Positions 25,103 to 33,371 of a stretch of 64,000 bases of DNA are shown in pieces; the first letter of the stretch is position 1; the number at the start of each line of letters is the position of its first letter. The stretch is taken from positions 1 to 64,000 of the forward strand of contig JAEEYO010000060.1 in assembly GCA_016288205.1 (NCBI GenBank), read 5' to 3'. The stretch comes from Treponema sp. (lineage in GTDB: Bacteria > Spirochaetota > Spirochaetia > Treponematales > Treponemataceae). The position numbers were made by a program, and so were the translations under genes. The notes beneath the pieces were generated by a model. It made no database searches, had not been told where the DNA came from, and saw only the letters and a program-made list of their open reading frames with translations.

Positions 25103-26574
25103 GAACAAAAGTCATCGCAATTCTGTTTCTCCTCTTTTCAACAGGACACATGTTTTCCCAGGAAACAAGAGGCGGTAACTACGCGGTCTCCGTGATCGGC
25201 ACTGTCCTGAGGGAGTCTCCGGAGGGGATAATCATCCGGAACAATGTTGACGCAAGCGGAACGGCAATCTCCCAGCAGGAGAAGTCATGGCTGCCGTCCG
25301 TCCAGTTGGATTTCTCCGCGGACTCAAGGCTCGTGCAGGGAGAATACCGGTACATCAAAAACGGAGGAGTCATCACGGCACCCCAGATCATCACCTCCCC
25401 CTCCGCAGGAATCGCACTGTCACAGAGGCTGCCCGGAAACGGAAGCCTGTCACTCGGCGCGGGCTACTCGGTCTCATGCCTTACAGGACGAGACGCATAC
25501 ATCCAGCAGCCCTACATTCAGGTCAGTCTCTCGCAGAGCATTGCCCCGGGAGCGTTCTTTCTCACGAAGGATCCGTCCTTAGAGATGATCAAGAACCAGA
25601 GGGATCTCCTGATCATGGAAAGCGACGGCGCGATGTTCGAGCTCGCTGTCAGCTTCATCACGGCGGTGCAGGACTACGACCTCGCATTGCAGGAGAAGGA
25701 ATATTACGGCGCGATGCTGAGGAAGTCGGACGCTGAGTACGAGGAGCAGAGCCACAGGCACAGGAGCGGACAGAGGAACAACATCGAGCTCTTCAACTCG
25801 CACATGAGCCATACTCAGGCGGCGCAGGGATACCAGGAGGCAGGGCGGAAACTCAGCGAGGCGGAGGCAGTCCTTGGACGCTACAAAATATGCGGCATAG
25901 AAAATCAATGCGGACAGTTCAGGGACGGAGTCAGAATCCTGCTGGATATACCTTACGAGGGCAGGGATAGCCAGACCATGCAGGAATATGAGATTCTGAG
26001 CGAGATAACGAGCGAGGAGCTTTCCCTGAGGATTGACAGGTCAAAACTCGCGCCACAGATCTACATGCAGGCATCCGTCTCGCCGGACCAGAACAAGAAC
26101 GGTGAGTACAGGGACATGAGCCGTTCTCTGAGGGATCTCGCGGACACGCCATACGCATGGACAATGGACGCGACGGTCGGGGTCAGCATCGCACTGGACC
26201 TTGCCTCGCAGGGAAAGGCATTGCGTGAGGTGTCGGACAAAAAAATCAGGAGCCTGAGCCTGCAGCTGGACGTACTCCGTGACGAGCAGGAGAAAATGAG
26301 GGGCCTGTACCGTGAGTGGTGCGTGTCATTCTCCGCATATTGCGCTCAGATGGAGCGTGCTCTGGGCGAGGAGGAGGAATTCAGGAGGGACATGAAAACC
26401 CTGCTTGAGAGGAACGAGATAACCGAGGCGCAGTACTGGGCGACCGAGACAAGCTACTACGAGACGCGGCTGAGCTATTACCGAAGCGTCTGGGGCATGA
26501 TCCAGGGGAAGCTCGGCATACTGAGGCTCTCGTCCGGATGGATGGATTTTATCAGACAATTTATGGAGGCATGA
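25093..26574 (+). CDS. TolC-type outer-membrane efflux protein
   Basis: 493 residues, overlapping the adaptor gene by ten bases. It has a Sec signal peptide (VIAILFLLFSTGHMFSQ). The mature protein shows the two-fold alpha-hairpin and beta-strand plan of the family: long helices around 170-260 and 385-470, each beside short amphipathic strands. It should form the outer-membrane exit duct for the double-glycine substrate. The codon choice is different from the preceding genes, with abundant AGG and CTG and a visibly higher G+C, while translational overlap shows that it now functions in the same operon. The domain identification rests on overall pattern rather than a sharp motif. Confidence 0.85.
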   Translation: MVLRTKVIAILFLLFSTGHMFSQETRGGNYAVSVIGTVLRESPEGIIIRNNVDASGTAISQQEKSWLPSVQLDFSADSRLVQGEYRYIKNGGVITAPQIITSPSAGIALSQRLPGNGSLSLGAGYSVSCLTGRDAYIQQPYIQVSLSQSIAPGAFFLTKDPSLEMIKNQRDLLIMESDGAMFELAVSFITAVQDYDLALQEKEYYGAMLRKSDAEYEEQSHRHRSGQRNNIELFNSHMSHTQAAQGYQEAGRKLSEAEAVLGRYKICGIENQCGQFRDGVRILLDIPYEGRDSQTMQEYEILSEITSEELSLRIDRSKLAPQIYMQASVSPDQNKNGEYRDMSRSLRDLADTPYAWTMDATVGVSIALDLASQGKALREVSDKKIRSLSLQLDVLRDEQEKMRGLYREWCVSFSAYCAQMERALGEEEEFRRDMKTLLERNEITEAQYWATETSYYETRLSYYRSVWGMIQGKLGILRLSSGWMDFIRQFMEA

Positions 26575-26575
26575 T

Positions 26576-27091
26576 ATGAAAAAGTTTTTTGGGGCATGTT
26601 TATTGCTTTTATTCTCACTCGCAGGATGCACAATGCTCAATGCACCAGAGGGAACTGCGGAGATTTCGGAGCCGACTGTCCGCACAAGGATTGAACGCCC
26701 TACAGCAAGCGAGGAGGTCGTGTATTGCAGCGCGGACGTGAAGATCTCCAACACGAGCGACAAGACCATATACGGCTGCACCGTCACGGCTGTGGCGACA
26801 TCCGACACGGGCATAGAGCATTATGTGACGCTGAGCTATGACGTGAACATACCGCCGTCGCAGAGCATATATGTCACAATTGAGTGGAGCCTTGTAAGGC
26901 AGATAGATACCAAGACCAAAGTGGTATCAGAAACCAGCTCGCATATACCGGGCTCAAGTGTAACAAGCTCAACATCAAGTTCATCAAGCTCAACTTCTAC
27001 CACAAGCACGACAGCGAGTGTCACGGATTCAAACGAGGAGAAGGACTGGAACAAGAGCTCCGTAAGGATAGTGGATTATTTTTTCAATTAA
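26576..27091 (+). CDS. Small lipoprotein with Ser/Thr-rich tail, last gene of the secretion operon
   Basis: 171 residues starting one base after the TolC stop. Lipobox LAGC. Residues 40-115 look like a small FxLYD/DUF-type beta sandwich (VYCSADVKISNTSDKTIYGC then IPPSQSIYVTIEW), a layout common in lipoproteins that decorate outer-membrane complexes. Residues 120-150 are almost entirely Ser/Thr. It shares the higher-G+C codon style of the TolC gene and probably arrived with it. It could assist assembly or anchoring of the channel; this is inference. Its stop is followed by hairpin copy D and the operon terminator. Confidence 0.75.
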   Translation: MKKFFGACLLLLFSLAGCTMLNAPEGTAEISEPTVRTRIERPTASEEVVYCSADVKISNTSDKTIYGCTVTAVATSDTGIEHYVTLSYDVNIPPSQSIYVTIEWSLVRQIDTKTKVVSETSSHIPGSSVTSSTSSSSSSTSTTSTTASVTDSNEEKDWNKSSVRIVDYFFN

Positions 27092-27106
27092 ATATTTTAC
27101 GTCCGG

Positions 27107-27140
27107 ACATGACGGGTATCATTCAATGCCCACAAAAAAA
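27107..27140 (+). repeat. Intergenic hairpin element, copy D
   Basis: Degenerate fourth copy after the last gene. ACATGAC, stem GGGTA, loop TCATTCAA, stem TGCCC, then CACA and an A-run. The right arm differs from the other copies (TGCCC instead of TATCC), yet still pairs fully with GGGTA allowing one U-G. Confidence 0.75.
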
Positions 27141-27143
27141 TGG

Positions 27144-27203
27144 AACTTCCGCAAGCTCAGGAACACAATCGGTTTACGTGAACCAAGCAAGCGGAAGTTT
27201 TAA
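27144..27203 (+). terminator. Rho-independent terminator of the secretion operon
   Basis: AACTTCCGC (27144-27152) pairs perfectly with GCGGAAGTT (27191-27199) and a T-run follows. An inner hairpin GGTT...AACC sits in the loop. On the other strand it could also help to end the convergent membrane-protein genes at 27227. Confidence 0.8.
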
Positions 27204-27226
27204 TCAAAAAAAGCTGTCGGGTCAGT

Positions 27227-27511
27227 TTATGCCCTGGCTTTCTTCATCTTATTGGCAACGAGCATCAGGGCAAATATTGCAAGACCGGAACCAAGGATTA
27301 TGAATCCAAGGATTGTGTCCTCCATGCTGATGTCGAAGAAAGACTCCCCCTCAGCGACACACGCGATTCCGTCAACCGCCCACATCAGGGCAGCTCCCCA
27401 GAACATGAGCATGGTTGCAAAAATCGGCTTGGAAAATTTACCATTGCTCTTTTGAGCGATGAAAATAATGGAAAAAATAACGGCGGCACAAATAGTCATA
27501 ATCTCACACAT
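27227..27511 (-). CDS. Small integral membrane protein
   Basis: 94 residues with about three hydrophobic helices (TICAAVIFSIIFIA, PIFATMLMFWGAALMWAVDG and TILGFIILGSGLAIFALMLVA) and a basic C-terminus (NKMKKARA). No family recognised. Its ATG shares a base with the stop of the preceding gene (TGATG), so the two are translated together and their products probably interact in the inner membrane. The orientation opposes the secretion operon. Confidence 0.75.
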   Translation of the reverse strand: MCEIMTICAAVIFSIIFIAQKSNGKFSKPIFATMLMFWGAALMWAVDGIACVAEGESFFDISMEDTILGFIILGSGLAIFALMLVANKMKKARA

Positions 27512-27906
27512 CAGGCTTTACCTTCGATCAGATTTTGGTTCTTTCCCTTCAAGATTGATGAAAGTCCGACGGCAATTCCCCACACCGCGGTGACAAGGAC
27601 TGCCATTCCGACTCCTACCGTCGCTATTTCATGCAGCATCTCGGGAACATCAGCCGGATTTCGCATCGCTGTAAGGAAAGGCGGATAAAGAACGACCTCC
27701 CCATGATAGATGTGCTCAATGGCGAGCAATGCGCTTCCACCATAAAGCATATTCTGAAGCCAGCCAAGTTTCTGCTTGATTGAAACAGTCTTGCCGGTGT
27801 CCTTTGATTCCGCAACAACATCCGCCGCAGATTTTTTGTTTCCCACAAGTCCTTTAATTGCCGAAACAACAATCGCCTCAGCCAAGGGTGCTAAAAAACA
27901 TGCCAT
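27511..27906 (-). CDS. Conserved small membrane protein, partner of the 27227 gene
   Basis: 131 residues. The N-terminal helix (FLAPLAEAIVVSAIKGLVG) is followed by a polar loop, then helices near LQNMLYGGSALLAIEHIYHG and IATVGVGMAVLVTAVWGIAVG. The central His-containing GEVVLYPPFLTAM segment could face the membrane surface. No catalytic motif. Site AGGAGG gives a firm start. The two-gene membrane pair stands between a secretion operon and an Fe-S reductase; a redox or ion role cannot be shown from sequence. Confidence 0.75.
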   Translation of the reverse strand: MACFLAPLAEAIVVSAIKGLVGNKKSAADVVAESKDTGKTVSIKQKLGWLQNMLYGGSALLAIEHIYHGEVVLYPPFLTAMRNPADVPEMLHEIATVGVGMAVLVTAVWGIAVGLSSILKGKNQNLIEGKA

Positions 27907-27929
27907 AAATTCCTCCTGATTTTAGATCC

Positions 27930-27958
27930 GCTGACTAAAGATTGAATATCTTATCAGC
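27930..27958 (-). other. Imperfect hairpin ahead of the membrane-protein pair
   Basis: On the minus strand GCTGATAAGAT and ATCTTTAGTCAGC form a stem with one bulge and a five-base loop, between the reductase stop and the ribosome binding site of the 27511 gene. There is no T-run, so it may be an RNA stability or processing element. Confidence 0.35.
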
Positions 27959-27971
27959 AAAGTCCGGTTAT

Positions 27972-29099
27972 TTAGTTTTCAAATAAAGCCGCAATTTCCT
28001 GCAGATGTTTGATGATGGGCAAATGCTGTGGACACGCGCTCTCACATTGTCCGCACTGAATGCACTCGCTCGGTTTGGCGTTGTTGCTCGTCGCCCATCC
28101 GAAGGACATTTTTGCCGCCGCGAAGTCATTGTATATGAGCTTTCTGTTCATCGCGTCAAAGAGAGACGGTATGGAAATCTGGACAGGGCAGCCAGCCACG
28201 CAATAACGGCAGGACGTACAAGGAATCTGCTCGACTTTTGACAACGCATCCTGAGCCGCAAGGATGACCTTTTTTTCCTCCTCGTCCAAAGGCTTGAAGT
28301 CCTTCATGTAGCTCAGGTTGTCCTCCATCTGTTGAACGTTGGACATGCCGCTGAGAACCGTGAGTATTCCGTCAAGAGAGGCCGCGAATCTAATTGCCCA
28401 TGATGCCATGGAAACCGAGGGATTCGCCTTGTGCAGGATTTCCTTTACGCTATCCGGGGGATTTGCAAGAGCACTTCCCTTCACCGGCTCCATGACGACA
28501 ATCGACTTGCCGTGTTTTCTCGCGACTTCATAGCAGAGCCTTGACTCAACCGTGTTGCTTTCCCAGTCCGCATAGTTTATCTGAAGCTGGATAAAATCCA
28601 CGTCAGGATGATCAGTCAAAAGCTTGTCCAAAAATTCGTGGTCATCGTGGAATGAAAAGCCCCAGTATTTAATCAGGCCCTTGTCGCGCAATTCCTTTAC
28701 ATAATCCCAGATGTGGAAATCATCATAAAACTGGATGTTGCCCTTGCCCAGCGCGTGAAGAAGATAATAGTCAAAATATCCAGCGCCGGTACGCTCCAAG
28801 CTCGTGTAAAACTGCTGCTTGGCATCCGTCTCGTTTTTGGCAACACCTGCGTTCAACTTTGTGCAGAGAGTAAAAGATTCACGTGGATAACGGTCAACGA
28901 GAGCGATTTTCGCCGCCTTTTCCGACTCACCGCCTTCGTAGACATAAGCTGTATCAAAATAGGTAAGACCGGCTTTCATGAACAAATCAACCATAGTCTT
29001 GGTCTGCTCAATGTCGATGGTTTTACCGTCCTCCAGTTTCGGAAGCCGCATCAGTCCAAATCCCAGCTTGGGAACTTCTTTACCAAAATAATCTGACAT
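27972..29099 (-). CDS. Aldo/keto reductase with C-terminal ferredoxin-like domain
   Basis: 375 residues. The N-terminal barrel (1-275) has the aldo/keto reductase signatures: FGLMRLP, GLTYFDTAYVYEGGESE with catalytic Asp and Tyr, TKLN with catalytic Lys and YYLLHAL with the His. The C-terminal 100 residues carry CTSCRYCVAGCP and CIQCGQCESACP, two typical 4Fe-4S motifs. Proteins of this kind are common in anaerobes and probably exchange electrons with ferredoxin or a flavin partner; the substrate is unknown. The ribosome binding site is AGGAGGA. A long 5' leader with a hairpin lies upstream. Confidence 0.92.
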   Translation of the reverse strand: MSDYFGKEVPKLGFGLMRLPKLEDGKTIDIEQTKTMVDLFMKAGLTYFDTAYVYEGGESEKAAKIALVDRYPRESFTLCTKLNAGVAKNETDAKQQFYTSLERTGAGYFDYYLLHALGKGNIQFYDDFHIWDYVKELRDKGLIKYWGFSFHDDHEFLDKLLTDHPDVDFIQLQINYADWESNTVESRLCYEVARKHGKSIVVMEPVKGSALANPPDSVKEILHKANPSVSMASWAIRFAASLDGILTVLSGMSNVQQMEDNLSYMKDFKPLDEEEKKVILAAQDALSKVEQIPCTSCRYCVAGCPVQISIPSLFDAMNRKLIYNDFAAAKMSFGWATSNNAKPSECIQCGQCESACPQHLPIIKHLQEIAALFEN

Positions 29100-29201
29100 T
29101 ATTCCTCCTTAGATTTAGATATACCATAGAAGCAGATAATAATCCAATTATTTTTTGCGATTTAATAGGAAATTTTTGTCATTCAATGCGGATGCAGATG
29201 T

Positions 29202-29257
29202 ATTTAAGGAAATCTCAAAAAGAATCTGAAACTTCCTTAAATTTGTGTGAAATTATA
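29202..29257 (-). promoter_or_regulatory. Possible promoter and leader inverted repeat of the Fe-S reductase gene
   Basis: On the minus strand a perfect TATAAT (29257-29252) lacks a strong -35. About ten bases later ATTTAAGGAA (29242-29233) begins a perfect 10-bp inverted repeat with TTCCTTAAAT (29211-29202) around a 21-base loop. This would put a hairpin or operator at the 5' end of a leader of about 145 bases. Confidence 0.45.
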
Positions 29258-29283
29258 TTGAAGCAGAGCAAAATAAGGAAAAT

Positions 29284-29553
29284 TTAGATTCGGTGCATTT
29301 CCGTGAACACTTTTTCGGCCATCATGTTGACTTCAACGCCCATCGCCTTTCCTTCCTCGGTGAGTGCCTTGCGTGTATTGTCAATGGAAAGATCCGACTT
29401 GCTCAAATCCACCATCATCATCATGACAAAATTGCCGCTGAGGATGGTCTGAGTTATGTCGTCAATGTTGATAGAATGTTCTGACAAAAAGGCTGACACG
29501 CGGGCAATGATACCTACCCTGTCGCCGCCTACAACTGTAATAATCGCTTTCAT
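29284..29553 (-). CDS. ACT domain protein (UPF0237 type)
   Basis: 89 residues from the ATG at 29553. An upstream in-frame start at 29640 would read through the promoter and is rejected. The whole protein is one ACT domain starting MKAIITVVGGDRVGIIARVS, a small-molecule sensing module in UPF0237 proteins, which often dimerise and bind amino acids. The Met-rich strand FVMMMMVDLS is typical. There is no ribosome binding site; the -10 box lies seven bases before the ATG, so the message is probably leaderless. It is divergent from rny. Confidence 0.9.
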   Translation of the reverse strand: MKAIITVVGGDRVGIIARVSAFLSEHSINIDDITQTILSGNFVMMMMVDLSKSDLSIDNTRKALTEEGKAMGVEVNMMAEKVFTEMHRI

Positions 29554-29589
29554 AGAATATATTATAATCGAACGTGCTTTTTTTTGCAA
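29554..29589 (-). promoter_or_regulatory. Promoter of the ACT gene, leaderless geometry
   Basis: Minus strand: TTGCAA (29589-29584), 17 bases, perfect TATAAT (29566-29561), then ATATTCT and the ATG at 29553. Transcription should begin at or one base before the ATG. Confidence 0.75.
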
Positions 29590-29633
29590 TAGAAAAAAAA
29601 TGGACAAATATTGAAAAAAATCTCCAAAAGCAT

Positions 29634-29662
29634 TTGACATTATATGCTTAATACTTTAGTAT
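29634..29662 (+). promoter_or_regulatory. Promoter of rny
   Basis: TTGACA (29634-29639), a 17-base spacer and TAGTAT (29657-29662). The predicted start near 29669 gives a leader of about 30 bases with a TTGGAG ribosome binding site. Confidence 0.75.
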
Positions 29663-29698
29663 ATATAAGAATAATTCTATAGTAATTTGGAGAACAAA

Positions 29699-31237
29699 AT
29701 GGAACCAATTCAATTGATTTTGTATATCGTTCTCCCTGTTGCTGGAATTGTTCTTGGATGGACTATTCGCTGGGTTTATGCCAGATTTCAACTTTCCGCA
29801 TCGGAACAAAAAGCCGAGCGGGTTAAACAGGACGCATTAAAAGAAGCTGAGGCCTTGAAAAAGGAGGCACAGCTCCAAGCAAAAGAACAACTCATTCAGG
29901 ATCGAAACCAGCAGGAAAGGGAGAACCGCGAGCGACGCAAGGAATTGCAGACTTACGAAAATCGCGTAAACAAAAAAGAGGAACTCCTTGAGCAGAGGAA
30001 CCAGGAGCTGGACAAGAAGGAAAAGGATTACGCATCCCGCCTTTCGCAGATGGAAAAGCATGAGACAATGCTTAACGAGCGCGAGGAGACACTGAGGACT
30101 GAGCTGGAAAGAATCTCCGGTCTCACACAGTCCGAGGCAAAGGCCCTTATTATCCAGAGTCTTGAGAACGATGCCCGCCATGACGCACAGGCACTTCTCA
30201 ACAAGATTGACCAGGAGGCACAGCTTTCCGCCGAAAAGAAGGCCCAGGAAATCCTTGTGACGACCATTCAGCGTCTCGCCACCGAAACGACCAGTGAAAT
30301 TACGGTTGCGACGGTATCTCTGCCAAGCGACGAGATGAAGGGACGCATTATTGGACGCGAGGGACGCAACATCAGGGCGCTGGAGACACTTACCGGAGTG
30401 GATATCATCATCGACGACACCCCGGAAGCCGTTGTCATCAGCTGCTTTGACCCGGTTCGCAAGGAGATTGCAAAGGTCGCCCTTGAGAGACTTATTACCG
30501 ACGGACGAATCCACCCGGCCCGCATTGAGGAAGTGGTGCAGAAAGTCACCCGTGAGATTCAGCAGAAGATTTACGAGGAAGGCGAAAAGGTGCTCTTTGA
30601 CCTTGGCATCCACAACATGAGCCAGGATTGCGTAAGGGCACTCGGAAGACTCCACTACCGCACAAGCTACGGTCAGAACGTGCTGATCCACTCAAAGGAA
30701 GTGGCTGAGCTTGCAAGCATGATCGCGGCGGAAGTCGGTGCAAACAGGGATCTTGCCAAAAGAGCAGCTTTGCTCCACGACATTGGAAAGGGAGCCGAGA
30801 CTGACTCAGACCAGAACCATGCCGAGGTCGGTGCCGAGATGGTTCGCAAGATGGGAGAGGATGCACGCGTAGTAAATGCCGTGGCAGCCCACCACAACGA
30901 CTGTGAGCCAGAGACCGTGGAAGCCGTCATCGTACAGATTGCGGATGCCATCAGTGCGGCTCGTCCTGGTGCAAGACGTGAAACCGTGGACAATTATGTG
31001 AAACGCCTTGAGAACCTTGAGGAAATCGCAAAGAAGTTCACCGGTGTCGAGCAGGCCTATGCAATCCAGGCGGGACGTGAGCTGAGAATCCTCGTGAACA
31101 ACGAAAAGATTCCCGACGATCAGGTTAAGGATCTTGCACGGAACATAGCAAAGCAGATTGAAAACGACCTGCGCTATCCGGGAAGAATCAAAATCACGAT
31201 GATACGTGAGACAAGAATCATAGAATACGCTCGCTAG
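29699..31237 (+). CDS. rny: Ribonuclease Y
   Basis: 512 residues from the ATG at 29699, seven bases after GGAG (an in-frame TTG at 29687 is part of that site). RNase Y is a membrane-anchored endoribonuclease that starts bulk mRNA decay. It shows one N-terminal membrane helix (IQLILYIVLPVAGIVLGWTI), a long Lys/Glu-rich coiled coil (about 30-190), a KH RNA-binding domain with GRIIGREGRNIRALE, and an HD domain with HSKEVAELAS and LLHDIGKGAE carrying the metal-binding residues. Length and order match the family. A strong terminator follows. Confidence 0.97.
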   Translation: MEPIQLILYIVLPVAGIVLGWTIRWVYARFQLSASEQKAERVKQDALKEAEALKKEAQLQAKEQLIQDRNQQERENRERRKELQTYENRVNKKEELLEQRNQELDKKEKDYASRLSQMEKHETMLNEREETLRTELERISGLTQSEAKALIIQSLENDARHDAQALLNKIDQEAQLSAEKKAQEILVTTIQRLATETTSEITVATVSLPSDEMKGRIIGREGRNIRALETLTGVDIIIDDTPEAVVISCFDPVRKEIAKVALERLITDGRIHPARIEEVVQKVTREIQQKIYEEGEKVLFDLGIHNMSQDCVRALGRLHYRTSYGQNVLIHSKEVAELASMIAAEVGANRDLAKRAALLHDIGKGAETDSDQNHAEVGAEMVRKMGEDARVVNAVAAHHNDCEPETVEAVIVQIADAISAARPGARRETVDNYVKRLENLEEIAKKFTGVEQAYAIQAGRELRILVNNEKIPDDQVKDLARNIAKQIENDLRYPGRIKITMIRETRIIEYAR

Positions 31238-31265
31238 TCCGAAAAAAAAGACAGCGGGTAAAACC

Positions 31266-31312
31266 ATGGCGGAATGGAATCCGGGAGACTGGAACCTTCC
31301 GCCATTTTTTTA
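31266..31312 (+). terminator. Rho-independent terminator of rny
   Basis: ATGGCGGAA (31266-31274) pairs perfectly with TTCCGCCAT (31297-31305), and a run of T follows at once. Confidence 0.85.
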
Positions 31313-31340
31313 TCCTATCTAATATGCCCGCACAAGATAT

Positions 31341-31384
31341 AAAAAAATCCCCCGGAACAAGCTTTTAACTTAAGTCCCGGAGGA
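31341..31384 (-). terminator. Rho-independent terminator of tkt
   Basis: Minus strand: CCTCCGG (31383-31377) pairs with CCGGGGG (31355-31349), one U-G, then ATTTTTTT. It is separate from the rny terminator facing it. Confidence 0.75.
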
Positions 31385-31406
31385 TTCATCGTATTATGAC
31401 TCTATA

Positions 31407-33371
31407 CTATCTAGCAAGAACCTTGGCGAAATCTGCGGCTGTAAAGTGCAGGTGCTCGGCGACCTTGTTTGCGGGTCCTGACTCACCGAAGTCATCGAGA
31501 GTGAAGAGATCTTCCTTCTTGGCGTATCCTTCCCATCCCATGCGGCATCCGGCCTCTGCGACCACTACCCTCGGAGCCTTTCCGAGAATCTGTGTGCGGA
31601 ATGCGTCATCCTGCTTTTCGAAGAGAGTCTTGTCCACGATGGAAACAACCCTGATCTTCTTTCCGGAAACCTGCTTTGCGGCCTCAAGTGCCATTGAAAC
31701 CTCGGAACCAGTAGCCAAAACAGTGATGTCTGGAGAAGCGCCACCCTCCTGAACGATGTATGCGCCCTTCAAAGCTGTAGTCTTCCAATCCTTATCGAAC
31801 TTTTCGTAAACCGGGAGTCCCTGTCTTGTGAACGCCATACAAACAGGATGATCCTTGCTTGCAAGAGCCATCTCCCATGCGAGCTGAGTTTCCTCGGCAT
31901 CACCCGGGCGGAGAACCTGAACGTTCGGAATGCAGCGGAGTGCGGCAACAGTCTCGATCGGCTGGTGTGTGGGTCCGTCCTCACCGACATAGATTGAGTC
32001 GTGGGTAAGAACGTAGATGTTCGGAAGCTTGCTGAGAGCTGCGACACGGAGAGAAGGCCTGAGGTAGTCGCTGAACACAAGGAACGTCGCGCCAAATGCA
32101 CGGAGACCACCGTGGAGGTTGATTCCGCTCTGGACCTGGCTCATTGCGAACTCACGGATTCCGTACTCAATCGTGCGTCCCATGCGGTTCTCTGCGTTGT
32201 ATGTTCCGTCGTCATTCTTTACCTTGGTCTTGTTCGGTCCCTGGAGGTCAGCTGATCCACCGACGAGCCACTTGAAGCGGTCCGCCATGCAGTTCAGGCT
32301 CTTTCCGGATGCGTCTCTTGTCGCGAGCACGTCACCCACCTTGTATGCGGGAGCCGCTGCGTCACCAGTCTGCTCTGCGTTCCAGAATGCGTCCCACATC
32401 TTCCTGAGATCGGGATTCTCCTTGCTCCATGCATCAAACTCAGCCTTCCAATCAGCCTCGGCCTGAGCAAGTTCCTTTCTTTTTTCCTCGAAATATGCAT
32501 AAGCATCTGGATGCACGTAGAAAGTCTGATCCTCGGGGAGTCCCAGAGTCTTTTTGGCTTCCTTAACTCCGTCATCACCAAGAGGAGCACCGTGAACGTC
32601 GGCTGTACCCTGCTTCGGAGCACCCTTTCCGATAACGGACTTCAAAATGATAAGAGTCGGCTTGTGCTGTGACTTTGCAAAGTTCACCAGATCAGCAATC
32701 TCGCCCATGTTGTACATTGATCCGCGGAGAACGAGCCATCCGTAAGACTCATAGCGCTTCTGGATGTCGTCCGTAAATGTGATGTCAGTACTTCCGTCGA
32801 TGGAAATCTTGTTCTCGTCATAGAAAACAATCAGCTTCTCAAGCTTGAGGTTTCCTGCGAGTGAACATGCCTCGGATGAGACTCCTTCCTCAAGACATCC
32901 CTCACCGACGAGAGCGTAAGTGTAGTGATCCACGATTGTGTGGCGGGCTGTGTTGAAGCGTGCTGCGAGCATTGACTCCGCGATGGCCATACCAACAGAA
33001 AGAGCGACTCCCTGACCAAGCGGGCCTGAAGTGCACTCAACGCCGTCTGTCATGCCGTACTCAGGATGTCCCGGGCACTTTGATCCGACCTGGCGGAAAG
33101 ATTTGATGTCATCCATTGAGACCTTGTAGCCTGCAATGTGAAGGATGGAATAAAGCAGCATGGATCCGTGTCCTGCTGAAAGAACAAAGCGGTCCCTGTC
33201 AACCCATTTTGAGTCAGCGGGATTATGCTTCATCACCTCGCCATAAAGAACTGCGGCAAGCTCAGCGGCTCCAAGCGGAAGACCGGGATGTCCAGACTTA
33301 GCCTTCTGAATGGCATCCATTGAAAGGCTGCGGATTGAAAGCGCGGTGGCTTCAAGACCTTTTGAATTCAT
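31407..33371 (-). CDS. tkt: Transketolase
   Basis: 654 residues. Transketolase moves two-carbon units between sugar phosphates in the pentose phosphate pathway with thiamine diphosphate. The N-terminal domain has GHPGLPLGAAELAAVLYGE, CSLAGNLKLEKLIVFYDEN and the cofactor motif around GEGCLEEGVSSEA. The central pyrimidine-binding domain includes GIREFAMSQVQSGINLHGG, and the conserved DGPTHQPIE follows. Length is standard. The ribosome binding site is AAGGAGTG. The PTS IIA gene lies 56 bases upstream in the same direction. Confidence 0.97.
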   Translation of the reverse strand: MNSKGLEATALSIRSLSMDAIQKAKSGHPGLPLGAAELAAVLYGEVMKHNPADSKWVDRDRFVLSAGHGSMLLYSILHIAGYKVSMDDIKSFRQVGSKCPGHPEYGMTDGVECTSGPLGQGVALSVGMAIAESMLAARFNTARHTIVDHYTYALVGEGCLEEGVSSEACSLAGNLKLEKLIVFYDENKISIDGSTDITFTDDIQKRYESYGWLVLRGSMYNMGEIADLVNFAKSQHKPTLIILKSVIGKGAPKQGTADVHGAPLGDDGVKEAKKTLGLPEDQTFYVHPDAYAYFEEKRKELAQAEADWKAEFDAWSKENPDLRKMWDAFWNAEQTGDAAAPAYKVGDVLATRDASGKSLNCMADRFKWLVGGSADLQGPNKTKVKNDDGTYNAENRMGRTIEYGIREFAMSQVQSGINLHGGLRAFGATFLVFSDYLRPSLRVAALSKLPNIYVLTHDSIYVGEDGPTHQPIETVAALRCIPNVQVLRPGDAEETQLAWEMALASKDHPVCMAFTRQGLPVYEKFDKDWKTTALKGAYIVQEGGASPDITVLATGSEVSMALEAAKQVSGKKIRVVSIVDKTLFEKQDDAFRTQILGKAPRVVVAEAGCRMGWEGYAKKEDLFTLDDFGESGPANKVAEHLHFTAADFAKVLAR

